This document shows, piece by piece, positions 1-8,521 of a stretch of 64,000 bases of DNA (its first letter is position 1; the number at the start of each line of letters is the position of its first letter). Origin of the DNA: Treponema sp. (lineage in GTDB: Bacteria > Spirochaetota > Spirochaetia > Treponematales > Treponemataceae); NCBI GenBank assembly GCA_022510925.1, contig JAFLSO010000001.1:186001-250000 (forward strand). The letters are read 5' to 3'. The translations under genes and the position numbers were made by a program. The notes below the pieces were generated by a model. It did no database searches, had not been told where the DNA came from, and worked only from the letters and a program-made list of their open reading frames with translations.

Positions 1-1252
1 CGGTCTCTGTCGTCTCAAACGCGCGGCCCAGCTCCCCGTCCATTACGGGCGTCTCACCGGTGTTGTGCCGTATGAAATCCACGTCCAGCGACGGGGCGTT
101 GCAAGACACCAGCACCACAGCGCCGTCCTCATCTTTGGTTTTGTCAGTGCGCATTAGCGTGGCGGCATAGGCGGCAGAAAGGTCAGAGTCCGCGTAAATG
201 CCGTACTTCACGAACAGCTCCTTGCATGCGCTCTCTTTCTGCTCTTTAGTTATGTTGGCGGGATAAACAAAGCTCCTCAGCATAAGCGCGTTCGCTCTGA
301 ATATGTGCTCCAGGCGCTCTATGTTAAGCGGGTCGGACGGGTCCGCCTTTATGCGGTGCTCCAGCGGAACTATGCTGTCGGGCATCATGCAGTTTCCCTT
401 TAGGTCCTGCAGCAGATACGGAGTGGAGGGCAGGATGAAGCCGTTCACCGGCAGGGCAAGCCTCCAGCTGTACAGGCCCGAGACCAGCTGCCCGTAATTC
501 CCCGCCCCGAGCGCGTAATAAATGTCGCCCGAGATATGCTTTTTAAGGCGCGAGAAAGCGAACGTGTAGAAGAATGCCTGCGGCAGAAGCCTTCCGATGT
601 TCGCCGTGTTTGCCACGGTAAGATTGTATTTCTCCACCAGGCTCCTCTGGGCAAAGATGTCGCGCACCAGATTGTGGCAGTCCTCCTCCGTGCCGTCCAC
701 TTCCACAGGATACAGCGCCCCGCCGTTCCACACAAAGTCCGACTCTTGTATTCCGCGCAGTTTTCCTTTGGGGCATACAAGCACGCTGGTAACAAGTCTC
801 TTGCCGCGCAACGCGCTTGCCATGCACGCTCCCATCTCACCGCTTGTGGCGTCCAGAAGAATTGATTTCTCAGAGTCCATGGTCAGTATGGTCTCAAGCG
901 TGGCGGTAAGATAGGAGATGCCGTAATCGCGGAAAGTGCCGGTCGCTCCATGATAGAGCTCCAGCAAAAAAAGGTTGGAGTCCAAGCGCTTAAGTACCGG
1001 GTCCACGGGGAACGCTTTTGTGGCTATGGCCTCGCATATAATCGGGCTGAATTCTTCGTTTATGAGCGCGGACGTAAGGGTGCCCGCCAGGTTCGCGAAA
1101 GAAGTGCTCTCATTCGCGTATAAAATCCATCTGCGTAAATCCTCCGCGTTATCAGACGGAACATAAAGTCCGCCGTCCTGCGGCAGGCAATCCAAGACGG
1201 CCTGCTTAAAGCTTACTTCTCTGGAACTGTCACGAGTGCTAACAAAACGCAT
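1..1252 (-). CDS. Threonine synthase-like protein, catalytic Lys replaced (partial)
   Basis: About 417 residues are visible; the C-terminus runs off the window edge. The N-terminus (FVSTRD, then VSFKQAVLDCLPQDGGLYVP) and the order of later blocks match fold-type II PLP threonine synthases: an HGAT-TFRDYG block near residue 100, SGEMGA (family SGDTGA), NTANIGRLLPQ, and GAGNYGQL (family SGNFGDL). Threonine synthase turns O-phosphohomoserine into threonine. The residue that should be the PLP lysine (F-K-D in the family) is Arg here (F-R-D), and the glycine-rich phosphate loop is altered, so it may be a pseudoenzyme or have another role. ATG at 1252 was chosen because an extended -10 (TGTTATAAT) places the transcription start there; there is no Shine-Dalgarno. 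Confident of homology, not of activity. Confidence 0.8.
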   Translation of the reverse strand, partial: MRFVSTRDSSREVSFKQAVLDCLPQDGGLYVPSDNAEDLRRWILYANESTSFANLAGTLTSALINEEFSPIICEAIATKAFPVDPVLKRLDSNLFLLELYHGATGTFRDYGISYLTATLETILTMDSEKSILLDATSGEMGACMASALRGKRLVTSVLVCPKGKLRGIQESDFVWNGGALYPVEVDGTEEDCHNLVRDIFAQRSLVEKYNLTVANTANIGRLLPQAFFYTFAFSRLKKHISGDIYYALGAGNYGQLVSGLYSWRLALPVNGFILPSTPYLLQDLKGNCMMPDSIVPLEHRIKADPSDPLNIERLEHIFRANALMLRSFVYPANITKEQKESACKELFVKYGIYADSDLSAAYAATLMRTDKTKDEDGAVVLVSCNAPSLDVDFIRHNTGETPVMDGELGRAFETTET

Positions 1253-1257
1253 GGCTC

Positions 1258-1266
1258 ATTATAACA
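1258..1266 (-). promoter_or_regulatory. Extended -10 promoter of the threonine synthase-like gene
   Basis: TGT-TATAAT on the minus strand (hexamer 1258-1263, TG motif at 1265-1266). No good -35. The predicted start at about 1251-1252 coincides with the ATG, so the mRNA would be leaderless. Confidence 0.55.
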
Positions 1267-1413
1267 TTCAGAAAAACATTCTTCTATAGGTTTGAGGATA
1301 AAAGTTTTCCGGAACGCCACGTGATATTTTAGAAATGATAGTATTATTCAGACTAAAAATAGGATAATTAAGACTTTTTCTGATAAAAATCCGAGGAAAA
1401 AATATAAAATTCG

Positions 1414-1442
1414 TTGCACTGGAAAAAAATCACCTATATACT
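1414..1442 (+). promoter_or_regulatory. Sigma-70 promoter of the acyl-CoA synthetase gene
   Basis: TTGCAC (1414-1419), 17-bp spacer, TATACT (1437-1442) in AT-rich DNA. The predicted start near 1449 gives a 42-nt leader with a strong GGAGGT (1479-1484) before ATG 1491. Nothing else is evident between 1253 and 1413. Confidence 0.75.
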
Positions 1443-1490
1443 ACAGGTATCTTACAAAAATCCGTTTTTTGTCATTTTGGAGGTACTCCT

Positions 1491-3422
1491 ATGGAGCAGG
1501 AAAAAACACTTCCCAAACTTATGCGGAGATCGGCGCAGCGCTGGCCCGAGATAAACGCGCAGTACTCGCGCACTAAGACAGGCGATTTTATTCCCACTAA
1601 CTATCATGACATGTTTCAGAACGCGCTGAATTTCTCCGGCGCGCTTTTAAAGCTGGGGATAAAGAGGGGCGACACCATAGGCCTCATAAGCGACAACCGC
1701 AAGGAATGGGAGCAGGCGGACATAGGTCTGCTTTCCATAGGGGCGGTGGACTCTCCGCGCGGCTGCGATGCCACCGAGAGCGAGCTTTCCTACATCCTCT
1801 CCTTCGCGGAGTGCCGGACGGTAATCCTTGAGAATTCCACGCAGGTAAAGAAAATTGTGAACATAAAGGATAAGATTCCTTCCGTGAAAACCCTGATCAG
1901 TTTTGATGAGGTGGAGGACACGCTTAAGGAGTCATGCGAGCAGTGCGGCTTTAGTCTTTTTCTGTTCGATGACCTTGTGAAGGAGGGCCTCCAGTGGAGG
2001 AAGGATAATCCTGATGTGGTTGAGAACGAGCTGGAGAAAGGGCAGTGGGATGATCTGGCCTCCATAATTTTTACGAGCGGAACCACCGGCACCCCAAAGG
2101 GCGTTATGCTCACGCACGGAAACTTCATAACCCAGCTGGACGAGGTGGTGGAGCGCATTTTCCTGAATCCCGGGGAGAGGGCGCTGTGCGTTCTGCCTGT
2201 GTGGCATGTCTTTCAGCGCGCGTGCGAGTACGTCATTTTAAGCCAGGGCGCGGCCATCTGCTATTCAAAGCCCATAGGAAGCATTCTGCTCGCGGATTTC
2301 CAGAAACTGAATCCGTATCTTTTGCCGGCGGTGCCGCGTGTGTGGGAGGCCATTTATGACGGCATCTGGCGTAAGATGCGCAAAGAGGGCGGGCTTACTT
2401 TCATTCTGTTTAAGTTCTTTGTCAATGAGAGCATACTGTGGTGCGACATAGACTGCAAGCTGCGCCGTAAACGCGCAAGGTTCGGTCCTGACCATCTGGG
2501 CTTCTGGTGGCCTGCGCTTGTTATCCCGTGGCTTCTTCTGTACATTCCCAGGATTTTAGGAAAGCTTCTGGTGTTCAGAAAACTTAAGGCCGTGGTAGGT
2601 AAGAATTTCCGCGCGGGCATAGCGGGCGGCGGAGCGTATCCTGAGTACATAGATAAATTTTTCTGGGCGGTGGGAATAAAAGTCGTGGAGGGCTACGGCA
2701 TGACCGAGACATCCCCGATCATAAGCGTGCGCCCCATCGTGGCCCCGATAATGCGCACTGTGGGCACTCCTTTGCGCGGCATACAGGTCCGCATAGTGGA
2801 CGACGACGGCATAATACAGCCTCCCGGAGTGAAAGGAAATCTGCAGGTGAAGGGCGGATGCGTGATGCAGGGCTATTACAAGAGGGAGGATCTTACTTCC
2901 AAGGTGATGACTGTGGACGGATGGTATGACTCCGGCGACCTTGCGATACTTACTGTGGACAACGAGATACAGCTGCGCGGCCGCAAAAAAGATACCATAG
3001 TCCTTATGGGCGGAGAGAACATAGAGCCTGTGCCCATAGAGGCGCAGCTTGTCACATCCCCGTACATAGCCACGGCGGTGGTGCTGGGCACGAATGAGAA
3101 GGACGAGGACCAGCGCTATCTTACAGCGCTTATTCTTCCCAGCCAGGAAGAGATAGAGGCATACGCAAAAGAGAACGGAGTTATTTTCTCTGACTACGAG
3201 GAGTTGGCTAACAGCGCGGCGGTGAACAAGCTTCTGGAGACGGAGATAAGCGAGCTTGTGAACGCCAAGAACGGATTTAAAAGCTTTGAGCGCATAAATA
3301 AATTCTCCGTGATAACCAAGCCGTTTGAGGTGGGCGTGGAGCTGAGCGCCAAGCAGGAGGTCATGCGCTACCGTGTGCGCGAGATTTACAAAGATAAAAT
3401 CTCGGACATGTACAAGGACTAG
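1491..3422 (+). CDS. Long-chain acyl-CoA synthetase (AMP-forming)
   Basis: 643 aa, a normal length for a long-chain fatty-acid CoA ligase. It activates a fatty acid through an acyl-adenylate and transfers it to CoA. The adenylation-family core motifs are present in order: P-loop FTSGTTGTPKGV near residue 193, YGMTETSP near 400, GWYDSGDLA near 476, and GRKKDTIVLMGGENI just after. A C-terminal Lys in SAKQEVMRYR near 618 sits where the catalytic A10 lysine is expected. Two hydrophobic stretches around residues 340-365 (WWPALVIPWLLLYIP) suggest membrane association, common in the spirochete long-chain enzymes. It is monocistronic, with its own promoter and a strong GGAGGT, and converges on the next gene. 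The exact chain-length preference cannot be read from the sequence. Confidence 0.92.
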   Translation: MEQEKTLPKLMRRSAQRWPEINAQYSRTKTGDFIPTNYHDMFQNALNFSGALLKLGIKRGDTIGLISDNRKEWEQADIGLLSIGAVDSPRGCDATESELSYILSFAECRTVILENSTQVKKIVNIKDKIPSVKTLISFDEVEDTLKESCEQCGFSLFLFDDLVKEGLQWRKDNPDVVENELEKGQWDDLASIIFTSGTTGTPKGVMLTHGNFITQLDEVVERIFLNPGERALCVLPVWHVFQRACEYVILSQGAAICYSKPIGSILLADFQKLNPYLLPAVPRVWEAIYDGIWRKMRKEGGLTFILFKFFVNESILWCDIDCKLRRKRARFGPDHLGFWWPALVIPWLLLYIPRILGKLLVFRKLKAVVGKNFRAGIAGGGAYPEYIDKFFWAVGIKVVEGYGMTETSPIISVRPIVAPIMRTVGTPLRGIQVRIVDDDGIIQPPGVKGNLQVKGGCVMQGYYKREDLTSKVMTVDGWYDSGDLAILTVDNEIQLRGRKKDTIVLMGGENIEPVPIEAQLVTSPYIATAVVLGTNEKDEDQRYLTALILPSQEEIEAYAKENGVIFSDYEELANSAAVNKLLETEISELVNAKNGFKSFERINKFSVITKPFEVGVELSAKQEVMRYRVREIYKDKISDMYKD

Positions 3423-3455
3423 AATCAGCGTTTCCTGCGACGCGGCACTGCGGTT

Positions 3456-4865
3456 TCAGTCCAGCTCCAGTATCAGCGCGCCGCTTTTTTGGTCAGTGGA
3501 GAGCGGACGCTGCGGGAGAGTGAGCGAGCAGCACTGCCCGGAAAAAAGATTTTCATGCGTCACAACAAGCAGAAGTCCCTGTTCACTGCAAGCGTAGTAA
3601 CCTGTGCGCTGTTTGGGAAGCGCGATGGGGTCGCTCGCTATGCGGAACGTGAGCGTGCCTGAGCTCCCCCCGGACTTTGCGCCCTGTGAGTTTTTCTCCG
3701 GGGATGCTGCGGTTTTTGCGGCTATGAATGAAAGCACCGCCCTCTCCTTGGGAAGTCCGGATTTCTCGGAAAGTTTTCTGAGGGTTTCGGGGGCGTCCTC
3801 CGTGCTGAAAGCATAATTGCACCATTTTTTCCCGCGCTCTCCGCTCATGGGACAGGCTCCCGTGTGCGGGCACGGTGAGCACGGCGTGAATTTTTTTCTC
3901 AGCATGGCATCACGCATAAGGCTCAGAAATCTGGCGCTCTTAGGCACTCCCGGCTCTATTATAAGGAGCCTTGTGTTTTTTTCTGTATACGTGAGTATTT
4001 TCTCTAAATGCTTTTTCGCCAAAAAATCAGGCGGAACTCCTGCCTCGTCTATGGCCTCGTTAAACATATTGGCGCACGTGACAAAAGCCGCTTTTTGCCT
4101 CACAGGAATTCCCAGGCTTCCTTTTATGCGGATTATTTTCCACGGCTCGCATTGAAGTTTCGCCGCTACAGACAGGAATATATTCTCTCCTGCCGAAAGC
4201 GCCTGCTGGGAAATATCCATGCAGTACCATGTAAGTTTTTTTCTGCGTAAATCCGGGCGCGAAAGGAACAGCGCGATGGGCACTGTGAGCGGCCCTGAGC
4301 CTATGTCCAGGCAGATGGAATCTTCGGGTATGCTGAAAAAGTCTTCCTCTATGTTCGCGAAAAGGCGGGTGAGGCGGACTAAATTCCACCACATGAAATA
4401 ATGCACGTAAGCGCTCAGGGTTTCGGTTCTGTTCATGTAGCCCAGCCTGCGCTCTCCGCGCTCGTCCGTGAGCAGATGGCTGAGCTCCTTTATGTGATGC
4501 GGCAGCTTTGCGATTTGCTTGGAGCCTAATGGGTATGCTGAGAATACTATGCTCTGGAATTCATCCAGGATCTCCGCGCATTCTTTGGGAAGAGAGTTTA
4601 TATCAAAAAGGGAGCCGTGTGAGCTTACCGCCATGCCCCGCGGATGCCCGGAACCTGCGCCGCGGACAGTGGCGTTACGGCGCGGCATTGAGGAATGCGG
4701 GCCTGATTTTTTCTCACCGCCGGAATTCTCTTTTGAAGTCCGGGTCTCTTTAAGGGCAAGTTTCTGTCCGCGGATTTTATTTTCATTTATGCGCTTTTTC
4801 TTTGATGCCGTAAGTCCGCGCTTTTTCTCGTACCATGTGAGCTCCGCGTCATCATCATTTCTCAT
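3456..4865 (-). CDS. Rsm22/METTL17-like methyltransferase with Fe-S cysteine cluster
   Basis: 469 aa. Residues 1-85 are basic and low-complexity. A class I SAM methyltransferase core follows, with motif I LDIGSGPL near 185, then a C-terminal cluster C-x2-C-x5-C (CSPCPHTGAC, near residue 328), a WC pair about ten residues later, and KLSEKSGLPKERAVLSFI. That cysteine arrangement plus the GLPKER block is characteristic of Rsm22/METTL17, mitoribosome small-subunit assembly proteins that bind an Fe-S cluster. A role in 16S rRNA or small-subunit assembly is inferred from the family. ATG 4865 overlaps the end of the merR gene, so it is the last gene of the ptsI-der-merR run and translationally coupled. 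Confidence 0.75.
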   Translation of the reverse strand: MRNDDDAELTWYEKKRGLTASKKKRINENKIRGQKLALKETRTSKENSGGEKKSGPHSSMPRRNATVRGAGSGHPRGMAVSSHGSLFDINSLPKECAEILDEFQSIVFSAYPLGSKQIAKLPHHIKELSHLLTDERGERRLGYMNRTETLSAYVHYFMWWNLVRLTRLFANIEEDFFSIPEDSICLDIGSGPLTVPIALFLSRPDLRRKKLTWYCMDISQQALSAGENIFLSVAAKLQCEPWKIIRIKGSLGIPVRQKAAFVTCANMFNEAIDEAGVPPDFLAKKHLEKILTYTEKNTRLLIIEPGVPKSARFLSLMRDAMLRKKFTPCSPCPHTGACPMSGERGKKWCNYAFSTEDAPETLRKLSEKSGLPKERAVLSFIAAKTAASPEKNSQGAKSGGSSGTLTFRIASDPIALPKQRTGYYACSEQGLLLVVTHENLFSGQCCSLTLPQRPLSTDQKSGALILELD

Positions 4866-5193
4866 GAAAATATTCCTTTTGTTTCTGAAGCGTAAGATAT
4901 ATGGCGCTCAGTTCCGAGCGTATGTCGTGCAGGGCCTGCACTGTCTTGGCGTTGTCGCTGGCGGCGCTCGTCTCTTTAAGGATTTGTTTCCTCGCGCCGT
5001 CTATGGTGTATCGCTCCGTGTAAATCAAATACTTCAACCTGCGGACCATGTTTATCTCGCGCTGTGAGTAGAATCTTCTTCCGCTTAAATCTTTCTGCGG
5101 CGTAAAGCATGGGATGACTTCCTCCCAGTAGCGAAGCACGTAAGGCTTTATTCCTGTAAGCTGCTCGACTTCTCCTATAGAATACTGTGCCAT
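4855..5193 (-). CDS. MerR-family transcriptional regulator
   Basis: 112 aa from the chosen start. The N-terminal winged helix-turn-helix YSIGEVEQLTGIKPYVLRYWE is followed by P-F-TPQKDLSGRRFYSQREINMVRRLKYLIYTERYTIDGARKQI, the classic MerR layout of HTH, wing and helix. A short C-terminal helix replaces an effector domain, and there is no metal-binding cysteine cluster, so the inducer is unknown. The reading frame opens upstream at 5226, but ATG 5193 overlaps the der stop codon by one base (TGATG), which is typical coupling and fits the normal MerR N-terminus. Such short MerR proteins beside housekeeping genes occur widely in spirochetes; targets cannot be inferred. Confidence 0.85.
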   Translation of the reverse strand: MAQYSIGEVEQLTGIKPYVLRYWEEVIPCFTPQKDLSGRRFYSQREINMVRRLKYLIYTERYTIDGARKQILKETSAASDNAKTVQALHDIRSELSAIYLTLQKQKEYFHEK

Positions 5194-6764
5194 CAGCGAT
5201 GTTCCTGCTCCGCCCTGTCCTGCCATTTCTGCCGGCTGGCCTTGATTTCTACCTGCACGGGAATCTGATCAAATCCCAGATCCTGCCTGATTCTGTTTTT
5301 CAGGTATGCCACATAACTTTGCGGAACATTGTCCGGGCGCGTGGCGAATATAAGGAAGTTCACGGGATTTATGCTTGTCTGCGTCATGTAGCGCACTTTA
5401 AAGTGTATGGCTTTGGTTGCCGGCGGAGGATATTTCTCAATCCAGTCATGCAGCGCCAGGTTGCTGGCCGCGGTATCCACTCTGTGGGTCAGCTGCTTGT
5501 AGACGTTCAGGGCGGTGTTCATCAGATTTTTTATGCCCTCTTTGTTTTTTGCGGAGATGGTGACTATGGGTGCGAAATTCATGTGACCGAACATGGTGCG
5601 TATGTAATCATTCACTGCGCGGATTGCCTTGTTGCTGCGGTCCTCCATGAGGTCCCATTTGTTCAGGATAAAAATGACTCCGCGTCCGCGCTCGAATGCC
5701 AGCGACGTGATTTTTTTGTCCTGCTCAGAAAGTCCTTCCTGCGCGTCTATCATGATGAACGCTATGTCGCATTCGTCCAGTGTTTTTATGGCGCGGTTAA
5801 CGGAATAGTATTCAACGTTCTCTTTTACTTTTGACTTCCGCCTTATGCCCGCTGTGTCCAGAATCTGTATGCGTTGTCCGTTGTAGATGAAGCTGCCCTC
5901 CACCACGTCGCGGGTTGTGCCTGCGTAGTCGCTCACTATGCTTGCCTCGCTGTGAGTGAGGGCGTTGCTCAGCGTGCTTTTGCCGGTGTTAGGTTTTCCC
6001 AGAATGGCGATTCGGATTGCGCTCTCTTCCTCGCCCTCCGCCGCGCGGCTGAAATCTAAATCCCTCACGAGCGCCTGTGAAAGTTCCTGCAATCCTTCTT
6101 TGTGGCTTGCGGAGATAAGATACAAGTCTTTGAAACCATACTGCGCGTAATTGTATGCCAGACCCTGATTCTTTCCGCCTTCCGTTTTGTTCACAGCGGC
6201 GATTACTTTGTTCCACATGGGCCTGAGTTTTTTTATGAAATATTCGTCCTCCGCGGTGGCTTCGGTCGCATCTAAAAGAAGAAGGATTCTGTCCGCGCGA
6301 AAAAGCATCTCCTCGGTCTTTGCCACTACAAGGTCGTCCATCTCGCTCTCTCGCGTGGAAGTGTCGCGTGTGAGCTTGTATCCTCCGGTGTCCATAAGCC
6401 GCACTGGCCTGTCCGCTATGAAGCATGTGCCTTCCACCGGGTCGCGCGTTACGCCGGGCGTGGGATCGGTTATGGCGCGGTTTGTGTGTGTGAGCGCGTT
6501 GAACAGCGTGCTTTTTCCTACGTTAGGTCTGCCCGCTATTACAATGAGCGGAATGTTCGAGTATGTTTTCTCCTCAAAGAATTTCTGCGCGGGATTCTTA
6601 CGTATGCTTGTAATCTCCTGCTCGGATGTCTTGGGATTCTGCCCGGCATCATGATTGTCCGCATCTGCATCCGCGGAATTTAAATCCTGCTCCAGGATTT
6701 CTTCAGTTTTTTTCTCCGGCTTGGGCTTTGAGAAATCTGGCTTGGATTTTTTTACACGGCGCAT
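5193..6764 (-). CDS. der: Ribosome biogenesis GTPase Der (EngA)
   Basis: 523 aa with two tandem GTPase domains and a C-terminal KH-like domain, the Der hallmark; it acts in 50S subunit maturation. G1 of domain 1 is GRPNVGKST near residue 75, with DTGG and NKTE. Domain 2 has GKPNTGKST near 253, DTAGIRRK and NKWDL. The protein is longer than typical Der because of an N-terminal, charged, Asp/Asn-rich extension of about 70 residues (KKTEEILEQDLNSADADADN). It lies 14 bp after ptsI with an AGAGG Shine-Dalgarno and is coupled to the downstream merR gene. Confidence 0.95.
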   Translation of the reverse strand: MRRVKKSKPDFSKPKPEKKTEEILEQDLNSADADADNHDAGQNPKTSEQEITSIRKNPAQKFFEEKTYSNIPLIVIAGRPNVGKSTLFNALTHTNRAITDPTPGVTRDPVEGTCFIADRPVRLMDTGGYKLTRDTSTRESEMDDLVVAKTEEMLFRADRILLLLDATEATAEDEYFIKKLRPMWNKVIAAVNKTEGGKNQGLAYNYAQYGFKDLYLISASHKEGLQELSQALVRDLDFSRAAEGEEESAIRIAILGKPNTGKSTLSNALTHSEASIVSDYAGTTRDVVEGSFIYNGQRIQILDTAGIRRKSKVKENVEYYSVNRAIKTLDECDIAFIMIDAQEGLSEQDKKITSLAFERGRGVIFILNKWDLMEDRSNKAIRAVNDYIRTMFGHMNFAPIVTISAKNKEGIKNLMNTALNVYKQLTHRVDTAASNLALHDWIEKYPPPATKAIHFKVRYMTQTSINPVNFLIFATRPDNVPQSYVAYLKNRIRQDLGFDQIPVQVEIKASRQKWQDRAEQEHR

Positions 6765-6778
6765 GATAAACCTCTGCT

Positions 6779-8485
6779 CTATGCGATGGAGCGGCTGGAA
6801 ATGTTCTCAAGCTCTTGTATGGTGAACTGGGAGAGCGTCTCTTTTATGATGGGGATTTGTTTGGGTGTCATGCTCAGTGCCCTTATGCCCATGCCCGCAA
6901 GTATTATGGCGCTCTCTTTTCTTCCTGCCATCTCACCGCATACCGAGATCGGGATTCCGACTTTATGGGCGTTGGCGATTGTGAGCTTTATCATGCGAAG
7001 CACCGCTAAATGGAATTCGTTATAGAACGGGGCCACCGCTGGATTCTCTCTGTCTATGCCGATTATGTATTGCGTCAAATCGTTTGTGCCCAGCGAGAAG
7101 AACGCGCTGTGCGGCGCCAGGCAGTCCGAGCAGATGGCGGCGGCGGCGGTCTCTATCATGATTCCTATGGGCACATCTTCCTTTATGGGAATTCCTTCCG
7201 AGCGAAGGCTTTCCCTTACACCACGCGCTATTCCCAGAACGGTCTCCACCTGGGACACGTCCGTTATGAGGGGAAGCATTATGCGCAGGTTTCCGTATAC
7301 GCTGGCCCGGTACAGAGCCCTGAGCTGCGTTCTGAAAACTCTGGGATAAAACAGAGACTGCCTTATGGCGCGCAGTCCCATGAGCGGATTTTTCTCCATG
7401 AGCGTGGGCATGTCAACGGAATCTATGAGCTTGTCTCCGCCCGCGTCCAGAGTGCGTATGGTGACCGGCCTCTCTCCCATGGTGGAGAGGACCTGCTTGT
7501 ATGCCTCGAACTGCAGATCCTCAGATTGCTTTGAGGAGAGCTCCATGTTCTGATCGAACTGCTTCTGTAATGTGCGCATGAAAAGGAATTCCGTGCGGAA
7601 AAGCCCTATGCCGTCCGCGCCCTCATCCAGCGCTATCTGCGCCTCTTCCGGTGTGCCTATGTTCGCATAAAGCTTGAACTCCGTACCGTCTTCCGTAATC
7701 GCTTTTTTGCTGCGGAATTTTTTCAGCGCCTGAATGTATTTCTCTTCCGCGGCGATTTTTATCTGGTACTGGCGCAGCGTGGTGTTGTCCGGGCTGAGTA
7801 TGACCTCCCCTGCGGTTCCGTCTATGATGAGGCTTTCGTTCTGCGTTACCAGATTTGTTATACCCTCAAGGCCCACCACGGCAGGGATGCCGTAGCTTTT
7901 AGCAAGGATGGCCACATGGCTTGAGACGCCGCCCTCTGTGAGCGCAAGACCCTCGATGTTCCGTTTGAAAAGAATGACGGTGTCGCCGGCTTTCATGCTG
8001 TCCGCCACGACTATGGCGCCTTCAGGAATCTCCTCATAATTAAATTTATGGTAGCCTAAAAGAAAATCCTGCACGCGGCCGAACACATCCTCTATGTCGC
8101 TCGCGCGCTCTGAAAGATATTCGTTGCCGCTGTTCCTGAGGCGCTCCGTGTATTCCTTTACTTTTAAATCCAGCACATATTCCAGATTCTGTTTGCTTTT
8201 CTCCAGAGACTGCTTTACTTCTTTTATAAAGACAGGATCGCTCAGCATGAGCAGGTAAGTCTCCAGTATTGTGTGCTGAAGATTGTCGGGGGAGATTGTC
8301 TTTAAATAATCGCTTATCTTGCCCTGCACCACAGAACACGCGTCGTCGAAGCGCTTCCATTCATGCGCTATTTCCTGCTCCTGTATCTCACGGTGAGGTA
8401 TGGACCGCTCCTGCTCCTTTGGCAGAATGAATGCCTTTCCTATGCCCATGCCGCCAGATGCGGAAATGCCTAAAATCGTGTTCAT
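6779..8485 (-). CDS. ptsI: Phosphoenolpyruvate-protein phosphotransferase (PTS enzyme I)
   Basis: 568 aa, a normal Enzyme I length. It transfers phosphate from PEP to HPr. The phosphorylatable His lies in GGVSSHVAILAKSYGIPAVVG near residue 188, the PEP-binding domain has DGIGLFRTEFLF near 298 and GTNDLTQYIIGIDRENP, and the catalytic Cys is in CGEMAGR near 517. No HPr or sugar permease gene is adjacent; treponemes often keep EI/HPr for regulation without sugar-specific enzymes II, so a regulatory role is an inference. ATG 8485 lies exactly at the predicted transcription start of TTGACT-17-TAATAT, although an AAAGGA precedes it in the DNA. Confidence 0.95.
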   Translation of the reverse strand: MNTILGISASGGMGIGKAFILPKEQERSIPHREIQEQEIAHEWKRFDDACSVVQGKISDYLKTISPDNLQHTILETYLLMLSDPVFIKEVKQSLEKSKQNLEYVLDLKVKEYTERLRNSGNEYLSERASDIEDVFGRVQDFLLGYHKFNYEEIPEGAIVVADSMKAGDTVILFKRNIEGLALTEGGVSSHVAILAKSYGIPAVVGLEGITNLVTQNESLIIDGTAGEVILSPDNTTLRQYQIKIAAEEKYIQALKKFRSKKAITEDGTEFKLYANIGTPEEAQIALDEGADGIGLFRTEFLFMRTLQKQFDQNMELSSKQSEDLQFEAYKQVLSTMGERPVTIRTLDAGGDKLIDSVDMPTLMEKNPLMGLRAIRQSLFYPRVFRTQLRALYRASVYGNLRIMLPLITDVSQVETVLGIARGVRESLRSEGIPIKEDVPIGIMIETAAAAICSDCLAPHSAFFSLGTNDLTQYIIGIDRENPAVAPFYNEFHLAVLRMIKLTIANAHKVGIPISVCGEMAGRKESAIILAGMGIRALSMTPKQIPIIKETLSQFTIQELENISSRSIA

Positions 8486-8491
8486 TCCTTT

Positions 8492-8520
8492 ATATTATCA
8501 AGACTTAGAGTTTTAGTCAA
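8492..8520 (-). promoter_or_regulatory. Sigma-70 promoter of ptsI (leaderless geometry)
   Basis: TTGACT (8515-8520), 17-bp spacer, TAATAT (8492-8497). The predicted +1 at 8485 is the A of the ptsI ATG. Confidence 0.65.
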
Positions 8521-8521
8521 T

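Noticed and set aside
445-1166. Several small plus- and minus-strand open frames in the first 1.2 kb
   Set aside because: They lie in other frames of the threonine synthase-like gene, which is continuous and motif-bearing from 1252 to the edge.
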